In this document: positions 36,242 through 44,372 of the stretch, piece by piece
Numbering within the stretch: position 1 is the stretch's first letter
Layout: every line of letters begins with the position of its first letter
Source of the DNA: a virus
Virus record (IMG/VR): IMGVR_UViG_3300021475_000024
Span: 1-47,400 of that record
Length of the DNA stretch: 47,400 bases
Direction: 5' to 3' (one strand)
The notes under the pieces: generated by a model
What the model was told of the DNA's origin: nothing
Databases searched by the model: none
Seen by the model: the letters and a program-made list of their open reading frames with translations, nothing else
Position numbers and translations under genes: made by a program

Positions 36242-38890
36242 TCAGTTCGCTGCAACCTTGCCCACGGGGGCGCTGGTCGGCTGCATCTGTTTGTAATTGT
36301 CGATGGTCGTTTTCTGCCAAAGCGCGCCATCGGTCGAAGCCTTCGCCTTCGCCGCTGTGCCGTTGCTCTCGATCGCGACGTGGACGCTGCCTTCAGCCTT
36401 CGAGCCGCCGGTCGCTGCGGTGTCGATCGCGTCATCGACGCGGCGATAGCTGAATTTCTGATCGGTCGGAAAATTCTTGGACGTGTATCCCATCTTCGCG
36501 CCAGCGGCGGCGGTGATGTCGATGTCGCGCCCGGTCTTTTCGTTCGGACCCCAGTCAGTCTGCGGCAACATGAATTTGCGACCGTCAGGCGTCGTCACTT
36601 CGAACATCTTGCCCATGGTGGACTTGTCGCGAAGCGCGATGCCGGGGCGATTGCTCTTTGGGCTGCCGACTGGCTCCGAAGGATCACTCCAGCCCGGCGC
36701 GTTGCCGAACCACGAACCTTTTCCGGTTCGCGCACCTTGCCCGCCGGGCACAGCGGCTCCGGTCTTTATGGCGGCCTGCTGTTTGTCAGCATTGATCTTT
36801 TCCTGCGGCGTCCATTCGAAGTGACCCCAGTCGTGCCTACCGCCTCCCGCGTTTATCAAATTCCGCATGTGATGCTTCGATTGCAGTTCGGCGAACTTTT
36901 CCGGGTTCTTCTGTGCCCACGCATAGAGCGCAGGGCTGTTGTCCGGCCCGCTTCCGAAGCCAGTCTCCAAGTCGAGCGCATTGCCGTAGGCGTGCTGCGA
37001 TGCGCCGCCACCGCCGCGTTTGCCTCTGTTGGCATAGACGCCGCTAAAATTAGTCAACGGCGCACCGGCTTCGTGCAGGTCTTTAAGGAAGCCAGCGATG
37101 TCCGTGCCAGCATACTTGTTGGCTGTGATCGATTGCGGACCCTGACCCTTGGGGATGCCGGTTGCGAATTTCATCTGTGCTGCGGCACTTCCGGGCGTGA
37201 CATCTCCCATGCCCATCGCGCGCGCTCTGGCGCTGCCCATAAAATTGTAACCGCCGACGCCGGTCACTTCGGTGTTCGCCGCCGCTGCCTCCGCGTTTGA
37301 CATCGTCGGTCGTGACTGACCGTTAGCCGGAGGGCTTCCGCGATCCATCCCCATCGCGCGTGCAAGACCACGTCGCCCGCCGCCTGCCGTGCTTGGCGCT
37401 GCGCCTGCTGTTGCGCCGCCCGTGCCCGGCGTGAGATTGCCGCTGTCGCCACGATACCCTGTGTCGAGATTGGTATAGCCGCCGCCGCCGAACGATGCGG
37501 CCCCACCACCGCCACCGCCGCCACCGCCACCGGCTGCACCTGCGCTGCCTCCGAACGATGCGTTCATCATCCCGGTGCCAGCCGCGCCGCCGCTCTCGAC
37601 ATAGCCCTTGAAATCGACCAGCGCCGCGAACACGCCTTCCTTCACCGCGCGCGAGAACTCACTGAGATTGCCGCCACCACCGCCGCCGCCTTGGAAACCA
37701 TCGGTGAAGGCACTCGGATGATAGAGGCTGTTGCCGCGCTGCATGAGCGAGCCCCGGTTCTGGCGCAGTGCGAACGGTGCGCCGAACGTGCCTGCGCCGG
37801 GGAAGCGATCATTGAAGCTGGAGCCCGGCGTTGCCGGTGTGGTCGTGCTGGGGCTTCCTGTCGTGGTGCCTTCGGTGGCGCGACCTTCTTCCGCCGCTTC
37901 TGCCTTGGCGCGCGCCGCATGGTGCTGACGCAGCCAATGGATCGCCGAACCGGCTGCGGTCCCTGCAACGGGGCCACCAGCGACGCGCGCCGCGCCTTCG
38001 ACCAGAGCGCCAGCACTGGGACCGCCGCCGGGGAGCATGCCCGCCAGCTTCTGCACGCCGTCGATCAATTCGTTGATGTCCTTGATGACATCGGTGAGCC
38101 ACGGGAAAATTTTGACGCCGGTCTTGATGACCAATTGGTCCCACGCCTCGCCAAGCTCAACCAGACTGTCGGCGAATTTTTGCGCGCGTTCCTGATCCTC
38201 CGGCGACAGCGGTTTCAGCTTCGCCTGCGCGCGCTCGTACTGTTCGAACGACAGCCGCGCCTTGTCGGCACCCAGACCGATCTGATCGAAGAACATCCGC
38301 GCCTTGAAGCCTGACGGATCGTCCTTCATCAGTTCGTCTTTGAACCGGAAGGCGACCTTCATCTTCTCGACTTGCGTGGTCGCGGCCTGCATGCGCTGCA
38401 CGATCGGGCCAGCGCCCATCGCATAGAGTTCGTCGCGCGCGCCGCCGATGTTATACTTCAGTCCATCGGTCGTTTTCTTGAATGCCTCCATGCCCGACAT
38501 CATGGCCTGCGCCGAGACACCAGCCTTCTCTGCCGTCGATTGCCACGCGCGAAGATCGCGCTCGGACATGCCGAGTTCTTTGCTGGCGTACTTCAGTTCA
38601 ACGACGCGCTTCGATGCGTCGCTCATCGTCTTGAGCAGGATGCCGATCGCCGCGCCAGCGCTGGCAGCGCCTATGCCCAAAGCCCCGAACGCCGGGACAA
38701 CCGACAGCACTTCGCCGCCCAGCTTCTTGACGGTGCCGCTGAAGGTTTCGAAATCCTTGTTGAGCGCGTGGATGCCGGGACGCGCCTTCTGCGGCAGCAG
38801 ACCAAGCTCGCGACCGAAGGCGCGAATTTTCGCCAGCCCTTCGTCGGTGACGACGGTCGTTCTGAGCCGGAGGACTTCGTCATTCGCCAT
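36242..38890 (-). CDS. Tape measure protein with M15-type peptidase and DPBB-like domains
   Basis: 882 residues. The first about 280 residues are helical tape-measure sequence (KRVVELKYASKELGMSERDL). A low-complexity Gly/Ala/Ser stretch follows. At about 600-700 a zinc peptidase of M15/extensin type is visible: SQHAYGNALDLE (His633, Asp640) and DWGHFEW (His690). At about 722-818 a DPBB-like module has KGSWFGNAP, LPQTDWGPNEKTGRDIDIT. The tape measure sets tail length and its tip enters the envelope; the peptidase should cut peptidoglycan for DNA entry. Confidence 0.9.
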   Translation of the reverse strand: MANDEVLRLRTTVVTDEGLAKIRAFGRELGLLPQKARPGIHALNKDFETFSGTVKKLGGEVLSVVPAFGALGIGAASAGAAIGILLKTMSDASKRVVELKYASKELGMSERDLRAWQSTAEKAGVSAQAMMSGMEAFKKTTDGLKYNIGGARDELYAMGAGPIVQRMQAATTQVEKMKVAFRFKDELMKDDPSGFKARMFFDQIGLGADKARLSFEQYERAQAKLKPLSPEDQERAQKFADSLVELGEAWDQLVIKTGVKIFPWLTDVIKDINELIDGVQKLAGMLPGGGPSAGALVEGAARVAGGPVAGTAAGSAIHWLRQHHAARAKAEAAEEGRATEGTTTGSPSTTTPATPGSSFNDRFPGAGTFGAPFALRQNRGSLMQRGNSLYHPSAFTDGFQGGGGGGGNLSEFSRAVKEGVFAALVDFKGYVESGGAAGTGMMNASFGGSAGAAGGGGGGGGGGAASFGGGGYTNLDTGYRGDSGNLTPGTGGATAGAAPSTAGGGRRGLARAMGMDRGSPPANGQSRPTMSNAEAAAANTEVTGVGGYNFMGSARARAMGMGDVTPGSAAAQMKFATGIPKGQGPQSITANKYAGTDIAGFLKDLHEAGAPLTNFSGVYANRGKRGGGGASQHAYGNALDLETGFGSGPDNSPALYAWAQKNPEKFAELQSKHHMRNLINAGGGRHDWGHFEWTPQEKINADKQQAAIKTGAAVPGGQGARTGKGSWFGNAPGWSDPSEPVGSPKSNRPGIALRDKSTMGKMFEVTTPDGRKFMLPQTDWGPNEKTGRDIDITAAAGAKMGYTSKNFPTDQKFSYRRVDDAIDTAATGGSKAEGSVHVAIESNGTAAKAKASTDGALWQKTTIDNYKQMQPTSAPVGKVAAN

Positions 38891-38896
38891 GATCGC

Positions 38897-39438
38897 TCAC
38901 CGGTCCCGTGGTCGTTGCCTTTCGGCAATTGCCAAAAGCCTGTCGGTCCAGATCATGTGCTGATGGACTTCATCCAGCGTCATCGCCAGAAACTCAGCCG
39001 GGGGCCGTGAGTAGAATTTCGCAAGGCGATAGCAGTTCAATATCGCATCGCCTGTACGCCCGGCGGGAAAAAACCCATCAGCGCGTGAGCGCAGGTTGAC
39101 CAGTCCTCCGCGTCAAGAGCCTTGATCGTTGATGGTGGCACCGCTGCGAGCGTCACCATCATGTCGCCCATCGCTGGCGGGTTCGGTCGTATCTCGCCGG
39201 TCTGCCAGTTGATGTGGATCGGGTAGTTGTCGCCCAGCGCCATGATGTCGCCGCCGGTCGGTCGGCGGAATTTCAATTGCTTGATCATCTCGCCGTGCGC
39301 CATCACCGGGACTTCGAGGTCGATGACGATTTCCTTCACACGCGCCTTTGGCTCTGGCGCATCGGGCTTCGCCGCGATGTCCGTCATGTCCTTCGGCGGA
39401 TGTTGCTCATGCCGTCGCGCTGTCGCTGATGCGTCCAT
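38897..39438 (-). CDS. Tail assembly chaperone frameshift product (gpE-E' type)
   Basis: Read with a -1 shift at 39067-39076 inside the gp41-like gene. The shifted frame runs PAGRTGDAILNCYRLAKFYS, then PAEFLAMTLDEVHQHMIW and TDRLLAIAERQRPRDR, ending at TGA 38899-38897, 6 bases before the tape measure start. The slip sequence reads G-GGT-TTT-TTC: both GGGTTTT and TTTTTTC fit X-XXY-YYZ. P2 E-E' and lambda G-GT make the same kind of fusion, and the short and long forms wrap the tape measure during assembly. Confidence 0.8.
39037..39438 (-). CDS. Tail assembly chaperone, short form (Mu gp41/P2 gpE-like)
   Basis: 133 residues from ATG 39438, preceded by GGAGTGACCG. Its core VKEIVIDLEVPVMAHGEMIK, with QLKFRRPTGGDIMALGD, matches gp41/gpE-family proteins, in which a 'L..Pi...G..i..L..R.Pt..d' segment is followed by LDAEDWSTCAHALMGFFPPG. 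Lies between tube and tape measure genes. The C-terminus overlaps the slippery sequence. Confidence 0.85.
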   Translation of the reverse strand: MDASATARRHEQHPPKDMTDIAAKPDAPEPKARVKEIVIDLEVPVMAHGEMIKQLKFRRPTGGDIMALGDNYPIHINWQTGEIRPNPPAMGDMMVTLAAVPPSTIKALDAEDWSTCAHALMGFFPPGVQAMRY

Positions 39439-39452
39439 CGGTCACTCCAGAG

Positions 39453-39818
39453 TTACGAGTGCTCGATGCAGGCAACGCCTTCGAAGCGGATGCGGAATTG
39501 ACCGTCGTGCGTGTTGATTTCGAGCGGTCCCTTCGTCCACGCCTGACTGAGCGTGTAGACCTTGCCGTTGATCAACTCGGCGGTGACGGTCGCGTTGATG
39601 ACGCCCTCCAGAAAATCGAGCGACACTTCAGGCAGCGTCGATACGTCGCCCTCGATGTAGGGGACGCGCGGCAATTCCTGATAGCCGTGAACGTAGTCCT
39701 GACCGGCGATGCCGGTGCGCTCGACCGGCGAGCCCGACACCGTCAGATTGCCTTTGAGCGGGTACTGGTCGCCATCGACCTTGAGATACGCGGTGCCTGC
39801 GAACGGTCCCTGCGGCAT
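39453..39818 (-). CDS. Tail tube protein (Mu gpM-like)
   Basis: 121 residues from ATG 39818 after GGGAGAGGACC. The start PQGPFAGTAYLKVDGDQYPL, SGSPVERTGIAGQDYVHGYQ and LPRVPYIEGDVSTLPEVSLD follow the FluMu/Mu-type tube protein. It polymerises as rings under the sheath. In Mu it is directly next to the sheath; here three unrelated genes lie between. Confidence 0.85.
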   Translation of the reverse strand: MPQGPFAGTAYLKVDGDQYPLKGNLTVSGSPVERTGIAGQDYVHGYQELPRVPYIEGDVSTLPEVSLDFLEGVINATVTAELINGKVYTLSQAWTKGPLEINTHDGQFRIRFEGVACIEHS

Positions 39819-39914
39819 GGTCCTCTCCCAGATTTGGAAAAAACGATGCCGACTAATATTCACCGCACTTCGCCGCGCTCAACAATGCCGTCGAGAAACG
39901 CGATCACACGAATG

Positions 39915-40466
39915 TTAACGCACCTGCATCAATCTCAAACGGGTATCGAAAAAGTCCTGCGACACGAATTTCTGCAACGATTGCGCGGACGGATACAGTT
40001 GCTCGATGCAGGTCGCCGGGCCGGTGTGGCGATGATCCAGCATCAGCAGATCGCGCCGCCGTTCGAACGCGCTCCAGATGAAGTTGCCCATGCCGCCGCC
40101 GATCACCATCACGGCGGGATTGTATCTCGCAGCCACATCTTTCTGGGAGATGATCGAGAACTCGCCGGGCACGTCGGCGAGCGGCGAGATGTCGCCGATC
40201 ACGTCCACATCGAGGTCGAGGAAGATCACCTTGCTGCGTTCGCGCCACATCGGTTCGAACACCACCATCTTGTTCCACCAACCGACAAGGCCGATGGCAC
40301 TGATGTCCACGAACGCCACGCCGGAACAGCGCTCCGGCTGATCCGTCAGGCAGACCAGCGTATGTTCGCGGGGGAAGTGCCGCGCGATCTTGTTTCGCAG
40401 CGTGGTGACGCGATCAAAGCAGCATCTCACTCCGATGCGCAGGCAGGCGACGATCGTCTCGCTCAC
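39915..40466 (-). CDS. Glycosyltransferase-like protein (GT-A fold)
   Basis: 183 residues from GTG 40466 (GTGA overlap with the DUF115-like gene). Contains TTLRNKIARHFPREHTLVCL, the metal-binding DxD region VIFLDLDVDVIGDISPLADV, and GEFSIISQKDVAARYNPAVM followed by GGGMGNFIWSAF, matching GT-A folds of small glycosyltransferases. Unusual within tail genes; could modify a virion protein or host surface glycan. It is partnered by the next gene. Confidence 0.75.
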   Translation of the reverse strand: MSETIVACLRIGVRCCFDRVTTLRNKIARHFPREHTLVCLTDQPERCSGVAFVDISAIGLVGWWNKMVVFEPMWRERSKVIFLDLDVDVIGDISPLADVPGEFSIISQKDVAARYNPAVMVIGGGMGNFIWSAFERRRDLLMLDHRHTGPATCIEQLYPSAQSLQKFVSQDFFDTRLRLMQVR

Positions 40467-41050
40467 GGCCCATTGGTGCAGATCGCGACACCATCGCGCA
40501 GCGCCACCTTCTGAAAGCACCTGATCGCCGACGCCGGGCAGGCGTTGACCACCTGAATGCCGTGCTGATTGAGATAGGGGACATAGATCGAAAAATGCGC
40601 GGCCCAATGCTCCCACTTTTTATCGACCGATGAATTGCCATCGTAGTCGAAACCGAACAGCACGATCTGCTTGGCGCGCTTGTGAAGGCAAACCTGCAAC
40701 GCACCGAAGCCGCTGGTGCCGCCGCTATAGATCACGCCGGGATCATCCGACAGGTCTTGCCCGTCGATGCGTTTCAGGAATGTGATGTTCTTCGCTGGCG
40801 GCGGATCGGGTTGATCCTCGCGCACCGCCCAATAGATGCGGCTCTGCACGCTGGCGAGCTTGTCGCGGCAGCCGTTGAAGTCGAGGCCGAACACCGCATC
40901 CGCCCATGGGATGTCGAAGATCGTGCCCTTGACCGCGAGGACATGCGCGCCGCGCAACTTCTCAAAATCGAAATCGATCAGCGATGACCCGCCGCCGATG
41001 ACGGCGACGGGTTTGTCATCCCAGAACGGCTTGTTGATCTTGCCGTACAT
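40463..41050 (-). CDS. DUF115-like protein (glycosylation-linked)
   Basis: 195 residues. A Rossmann start VAVIGGGSSLIDFDFEKLRG, a second motif PWADAVFGLDFNG, and SGGTSGFGALQVCLHKRAKQ with IVLFGFDYDG match DUF115/MAF or CST-I-type sialyltransferase-like proteins. In flagellated bacteria such proteins help to transfer nonulosonic acids to flagellin. Paired with a GT-A enzyme, it suggests sugar transfer on the phage or host surface. Function inferred. Confidence 0.7.
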   Translation of the reverse strand: MYGKINKPFWDDKPVAVIGGGSSLIDFDFEKLRGAHVLAVKGTIFDIPWADAVFGLDFNGCRDKLASVQSRIYWAVREDQPDPPPAKNITFLKRIDGQDLSDDPGVIYSGGTSGFGALQVCLHKRAKQIVLFGFDYDGNSSVDKKWEHWAAHFSIYVPYLNQHGIQVVNACPASAIRCFQKVALRDGVAICTNGP

Positions 41051-41062
41051 TCATTCTCCGGG

Positions 41063-41494
41063 TTACGCCTTCGGCTGCGGTGTCGGCGGCAGCGTGTTGT
41101 CGATGCTTGCCGGATCAATCGCCTTGCCGTGCCATTCGGTCGTGTTGGGCAGGTGCCAGAGCACGACCAGCTTCTCTTTCAGGTTTGGCGGGACCGTGGG
41201 CGGCGTGAGGCCGGGAGGAACCGGCAGGCCGTTGTCGGGATGCCCCGGTGACCACGGCAAACCTTGGTCTGGATGCGGGCCACCAGCAGAGCCGGGCGGA
41301 CGATTGCCGGGATGACCCGGCACGGACGGCAGGCCATGATCGGGGTGACCGGGATGATAGATCGGCGGCGATACGTGCCCCGGCTGACCGGGCAGACCGT
41401 GCGACGGATAAAGCCCGCCACCGACGCCGTAACCCGGATCGACAGGACCGCCATCCACTTCCTGAATAACCAGACACAATGCCAACTTCGCCAT
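41063..41494 (-). CDS. Pro-Gly-His repeat protein
   Basis: 143 residues from ATG 41494 after AGGGAGAGAACGC. Residues 1-16 (MAKLALCLVIQEVDGG) are followed by about 90 residues of imperfect repeats of the type 'GHPDHGLPSVPGHPGNRPPG', then a more ordered end (KEKLVVLWHLPNTTEWHGKA). No signal peptide. The repeats have no acidic pairs and should be extended. It may be a virion spike or spacer; similar repeat proteins occur in rhizobial prophages. Confidence 0.65.
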   Translation of the reverse strand: MAKLALCLVIQEVDGGPVDPGYGVGGGLYPSHGLPGQPGHVSPPIYHPGHPDHGLPSVPGHPGNRPPGSAGGPHPDQGLPWSPGHPDNGLPVPPGLTPPTVPPNLKEKLVVLWHLPNTTEWHGKAIDPASIDNTLPPTPQPKA

Positions 41495-41559
41495 GCGTTC
41501 TCTCCCTTGTTGTGCGCGAAATGCGCTTCCGTCGTTTAGCTCTCGCAATGTGACGCCCG

Positions 41560-43383
41560 TTAGACGGCGATCGATGTATCGACGCCGCGATCGTATTGAA
41601 GCCTGAATTGCGCCAACACTGCGAAGATGCGCAACTGATTGATCAGATCAGGCGGATACAGGACGTTGACGCGGTTCGGATCGTTCGGATCGCGCTCCAC
41701 GATCAGATTGGTCTTGAACGCTTGCAGGTTCTCGACGCGACCAAGGAAAATGTCCTGCTGATATTGCGAGATCAGTTCCGCCTTGATGATCTTCGGAGTG
41801 ACGATCGCCTGACCCAGACCGAAGCGCGTGCCGTCGTCGGCCAGCTTGTGCCTTGGGAATTTGGTCGTGATGGCATAGCGCTGCGAACGGAACAGCGCCG
41901 CCAGCGTGGCGAGCGTCGGCACCAATTCATAGGCGTCGTCACCCTGACCATAGAGGTTCTTCTGGTAGGTCGTGCTCTCCCGCTTGATCGCCGGGACGCC
42001 GTCACCGTTGATCGCCTGCGTTGCGATGCCGACCCATGCGAGGTCGTTCAACTGCCGCATGGTGAAGCGCTGATGCTTGGGCGCGGGCAGGCAGCCGTCG
42101 AGCGACAAGGTCTGCAACGGACGCGCCGGATCGTTGACCAGAGCGCGCGCTGCCTTAGCGGTGTAAGCCGCCGCGAAGCACCATGGCGGTGTCGGTGAAT
42201 TGCTCTCGATGCCCATGATCGAGACGACGCCGGAGTTGTTGTTCGGCCCATACTGGAGCAGATCGGCATAGCCAACGGCATCGCCTGCCGCCTGCACGCC
42301 GCGACGTGCGCCGAAGACGTGGCCGTAAAGCTGACGCATCCATCCCCAGCGCCCGTTGTCGCCGAAACCATATTCCGTCTCCAGCAGCGCGAGCGCGGTG
42401 CTGTCGGTGAAGCCCGTGGCGACATATTCGTAGGGCTCATCGCCGAGATTGGTGACGGCTTGGGTGATGTCCACCGTGCCAGCACCACCAGACAACTTGT
42501 TGCCCGTGGGCATGGTGAAGGTGAGCCCCACCGGCACCTGTTCCGCCGCGAGCGCACCGCCATAGGCCATGCGCACGTCGATGTCGTTGCCCTCGACGCC
42601 CTTCCATTTGCAGGTGAGCGTGATGGCTCCGGCGGCAGCGGCTGCCGTCACTGGCATCGACAGATCGGCAATGATCGCCGCCGCGATGTTCTCGGCGGTA
42701 ATATCGACAGCCTCGCCAGCCGCGACGAACACCTGCACCCTGCGGCCAGCGACGTAGACCGGCAGCGTGCCTGCCGAGAGCGCCCCGGTGATCACCGTCA
42801 CCACGCCGGACGCGGCAACGCCTGCCGCTGCTTCCGAAATCGGGACCACCCAGAGTTCCTGCGCAAAATTGTTCTGGGTGAAATAGTCCACCATGCCGTC
42901 GAGCATCGAGCCATAGCCGAACAATTGGCGCGCATCGGCGACCGAAGGCACCGGCACCGGCACGTCAGGGATCGCAGTGCCTGATCCGGTTGCCGGACCA
43001 AAATCCTCCCACGTCAGAGTGAAGGTCGCGCCCTGTCCAAGCGCGGAGCTTGAAGCCTGCGACACCGGGTTGGCTGGCGGGATCGCGCCGCCGGGGATTT
43101 GACCGGCCTTGTGCAGTAGCACGGTCTGGACCACGCCAAGCGCGCCCACCGTCTCGACCAGCAACTCGACGCCGTTTTCCAATTCGATGAGTTCGTCGGC
43201 GACGTAGTCTGTGCCGCCATCAGCGACGACGGCGGCGCTGACGCGCTGTCCGGCTGAAATCATGGTGCCGAAGATCAGCGATGCCAGTCGCGAGCGAGGA
43301 TAACCCGCCATGCTCGGATCGACTTCGACCCAATAGAGCGGCATCCGCCAGTTGGCGGGAATTGAGTTAAACGAGACAGGCAT
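41560..43383 (-). CDS. Contractile tail sheath protein (Mu gpL-like)
   Basis: 607 residues from ATG 43383 after AAGGAGCCCTGACC. Typical entries: MPVSFNSIPANWRMPLYWVE, PRSRLASLIFGTMI, VADARQLFGYGSMLDGMVD and, at the C-terminus, TIVERDP-type VERDPNDPNRVNVLYPPDLI, followed by AQFRLQY. Size and order match gpL of Mu-like phages (about 500 residues); it is longer. The sheath contracts to drive the tube through the envelope. Confidence 0.92.
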   Translation of the reverse strand: MPVSFNSIPANWRMPLYWVEVDPSMAGYPRSRLASLIFGTMISAGQRVSAAVVADGGTDYVADELIELENGVELLVETVGALGVVQTVLLHKAGQIPGGAIPPANPVSQASSSALGQGATFTLTWEDFGPATGSGTAIPDVPVPVPSVADARQLFGYGSMLDGMVDYFTQNNFAQELWVVPISEAAAGVAASGVVTVITGALSAGTLPVYVAGRRVQVFVAAGEAVDITAENIAAAIIADLSMPVTAAAAAGAITLTCKWKGVEGNDIDVRMAYGGALAAEQVPVGLTFTMPTGNKLSGGAGTVDITQAVTNLGDEPYEYVATGFTDSTALALLETEYGFGDNGRWGWMRQLYGHVFGARRGVQAAGDAVGYADLLQYGPNNNSGVVSIMGIESNSPTPPWCFAAAYTAKAARALVNDPARPLQTLSLDGCLPAPKHQRFTMRQLNDLAWVGIATQAINGDGVPAIKRESTTYQKNLYGQGDDAYELVPTLATLAALFRSQRYAITTKFPRHKLADDGTRFGLGQAIVTPKIIKAELISQYQQDIFLGRVENLQAFKTNLIVERDPNDPNRVNVLYPPDLINQLRIFAVLAQFRLQYDRGVDTSIAV

Positions 43384-43385
43384 GG

Positions 43386-43970
43386 TCAGGGCTCCTTCTC
43401 AGTCGGGGGTGGGCGCGAACCGTTGGTTCGCTTCAAGGCGGCGAGTTTGTAGACCTGCTCCAGAACCGGCGTGCCGTCAGGCACCACCGTCGTGACATCG
43501 ACGGTCGCGAGCACATCTGGGATGCGCGGTTCGAAGTAGCTGCGGAACTGGATGTTCATCTCGACGCGGATTTCAAACAGCGTCGTCTCGCCAACCTTGG
43601 CGTATTGACCGACGCGATCCATCGCGGTGAAGCCTTCGGTCATTCTGACGAAGCTCGGGTCCGACAGCAGGATGTCGTCCAGCGTGCTCATCCACTCCTC
43701 AAGCGCGTTGATCTGATCCTGCTCCTGCGTCTCGACCTGCACCGCGCCGGAGAAGCCCAGCGTCAGGTCGTGAATGAATTTCGGGACGGTCTGATTTGGC
43801 TCGCCGTCAGGCACGCGCTTCTCGCGCAGAATGTGAACCGCGAGGACCGGCAGATCGCCCGGCTGGATTTGCAGCATCGGCGTCAGGCGATAGGTCTTGA
43901 AGGTCGCGCCGAAACCGGCCTGTACCAGCCGCATCGCCTGTTGATGAAGCGTGTTTGCCCAATGGCTCAT
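43386..43970 (-). CDS. Tail completion/terminator protein (Mu gp37-like)
   Basis: 194 residues (ATGA overlap with the connector gene). Contains QPGDLPVLAVHILREKRVPD and FIHDLTLGFSGAVQVE with DILLSDPSFVRMTEGFTAMD, a pattern of gpU/gp37-type terminator proteins. It lies between connector and sheath. Family call is by position plus pattern. Confidence 0.65.
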   Translation of the reverse strand: MSHWANTLHQQAMRLVQAGFGATFKTYRLTPMLQIQPGDLPVLAVHILREKRVPDGEPNQTVPKFIHDLTLGFSGAVQVETQEQDQINALEEWMSTLDDILLSDPSFVRMTEGFTAMDRVGQYAKVGETTLFEIRVEMNIQFRSYFEPRIPDVLATVDVTTVVPDGTPVLEQVYKLAALKRTNGSRPPPTEKEP

Positions 43971-44362
43971 GGCCGCCGCCAGCTTTCGTGACGCAGAAGC
44001 GGGTTGACTTCATCTGTCGGGTTTTTCAGGCGCAGCAACAGCGTGCCGCCGCCTTGCCCGTCTTCATCGAGGTCGCCGATCCAGAATTGCTTGCCGTAGG
44101 CCGGGTGCCTTGGATCGCTGATGGTGACGTGGTCGCCTTCCTCCGGGTACGCGGCGAAGTCGGCCAGTCGAACGTCGAGCTTGGTCTGCTGGTCGGAATA
44201 GATCGTGTCGTCTTGCAGGACCACGTCGAGCGGCGCGCTGCTGTAAACGCCGAACGTGGCAAACGGGAGAACGCCCGGTTGGCTCACGGTCGGCGTGTAC
44301 ACCACAGCGATCTGAAAGATGTCGCCTGCTGGTTTCAGGACCAGTGCATCGAAGTCGATCAT
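43967..44362 (-). CDS. Head-tail joining protein (gpFII-like)
   Basis: 131 residues, preceded by GAGGTCGG. Beta-rich (VVYTPTVSQPGVLPFATFGV, YSDQQTKLDVRLADF, YPEEGDHVTISDPRHPAYGK). This fits the gpFII/gp36 connector fold with a short beta barrel. It follows the capsid gene by 10 bases. Family call is moderate. Confidence 0.6.
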   Translation of the reverse strand: MIDFDALVLKPAGDIFQIAVVYTPTVSQPGVLPFATFGVYSSAPLDVVLQDDTIYSDQQTKLDVRLADFAAYPEEGDHVTISDPRHPAYGKQFWIGDLDEDGQGGGTLLLRLKNPTDEVNPLLRHESWRRP

Positions 44363-44372
44363 CCGACCTCAC

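Noticed and set aside
36107-37300. Long rightward frame of 397 codons across the tape measure gene
   Set aside because: It is antisense to a clear tape measure gene; GC-rich codon bias opens such frames and it has no ribosome site or domain.
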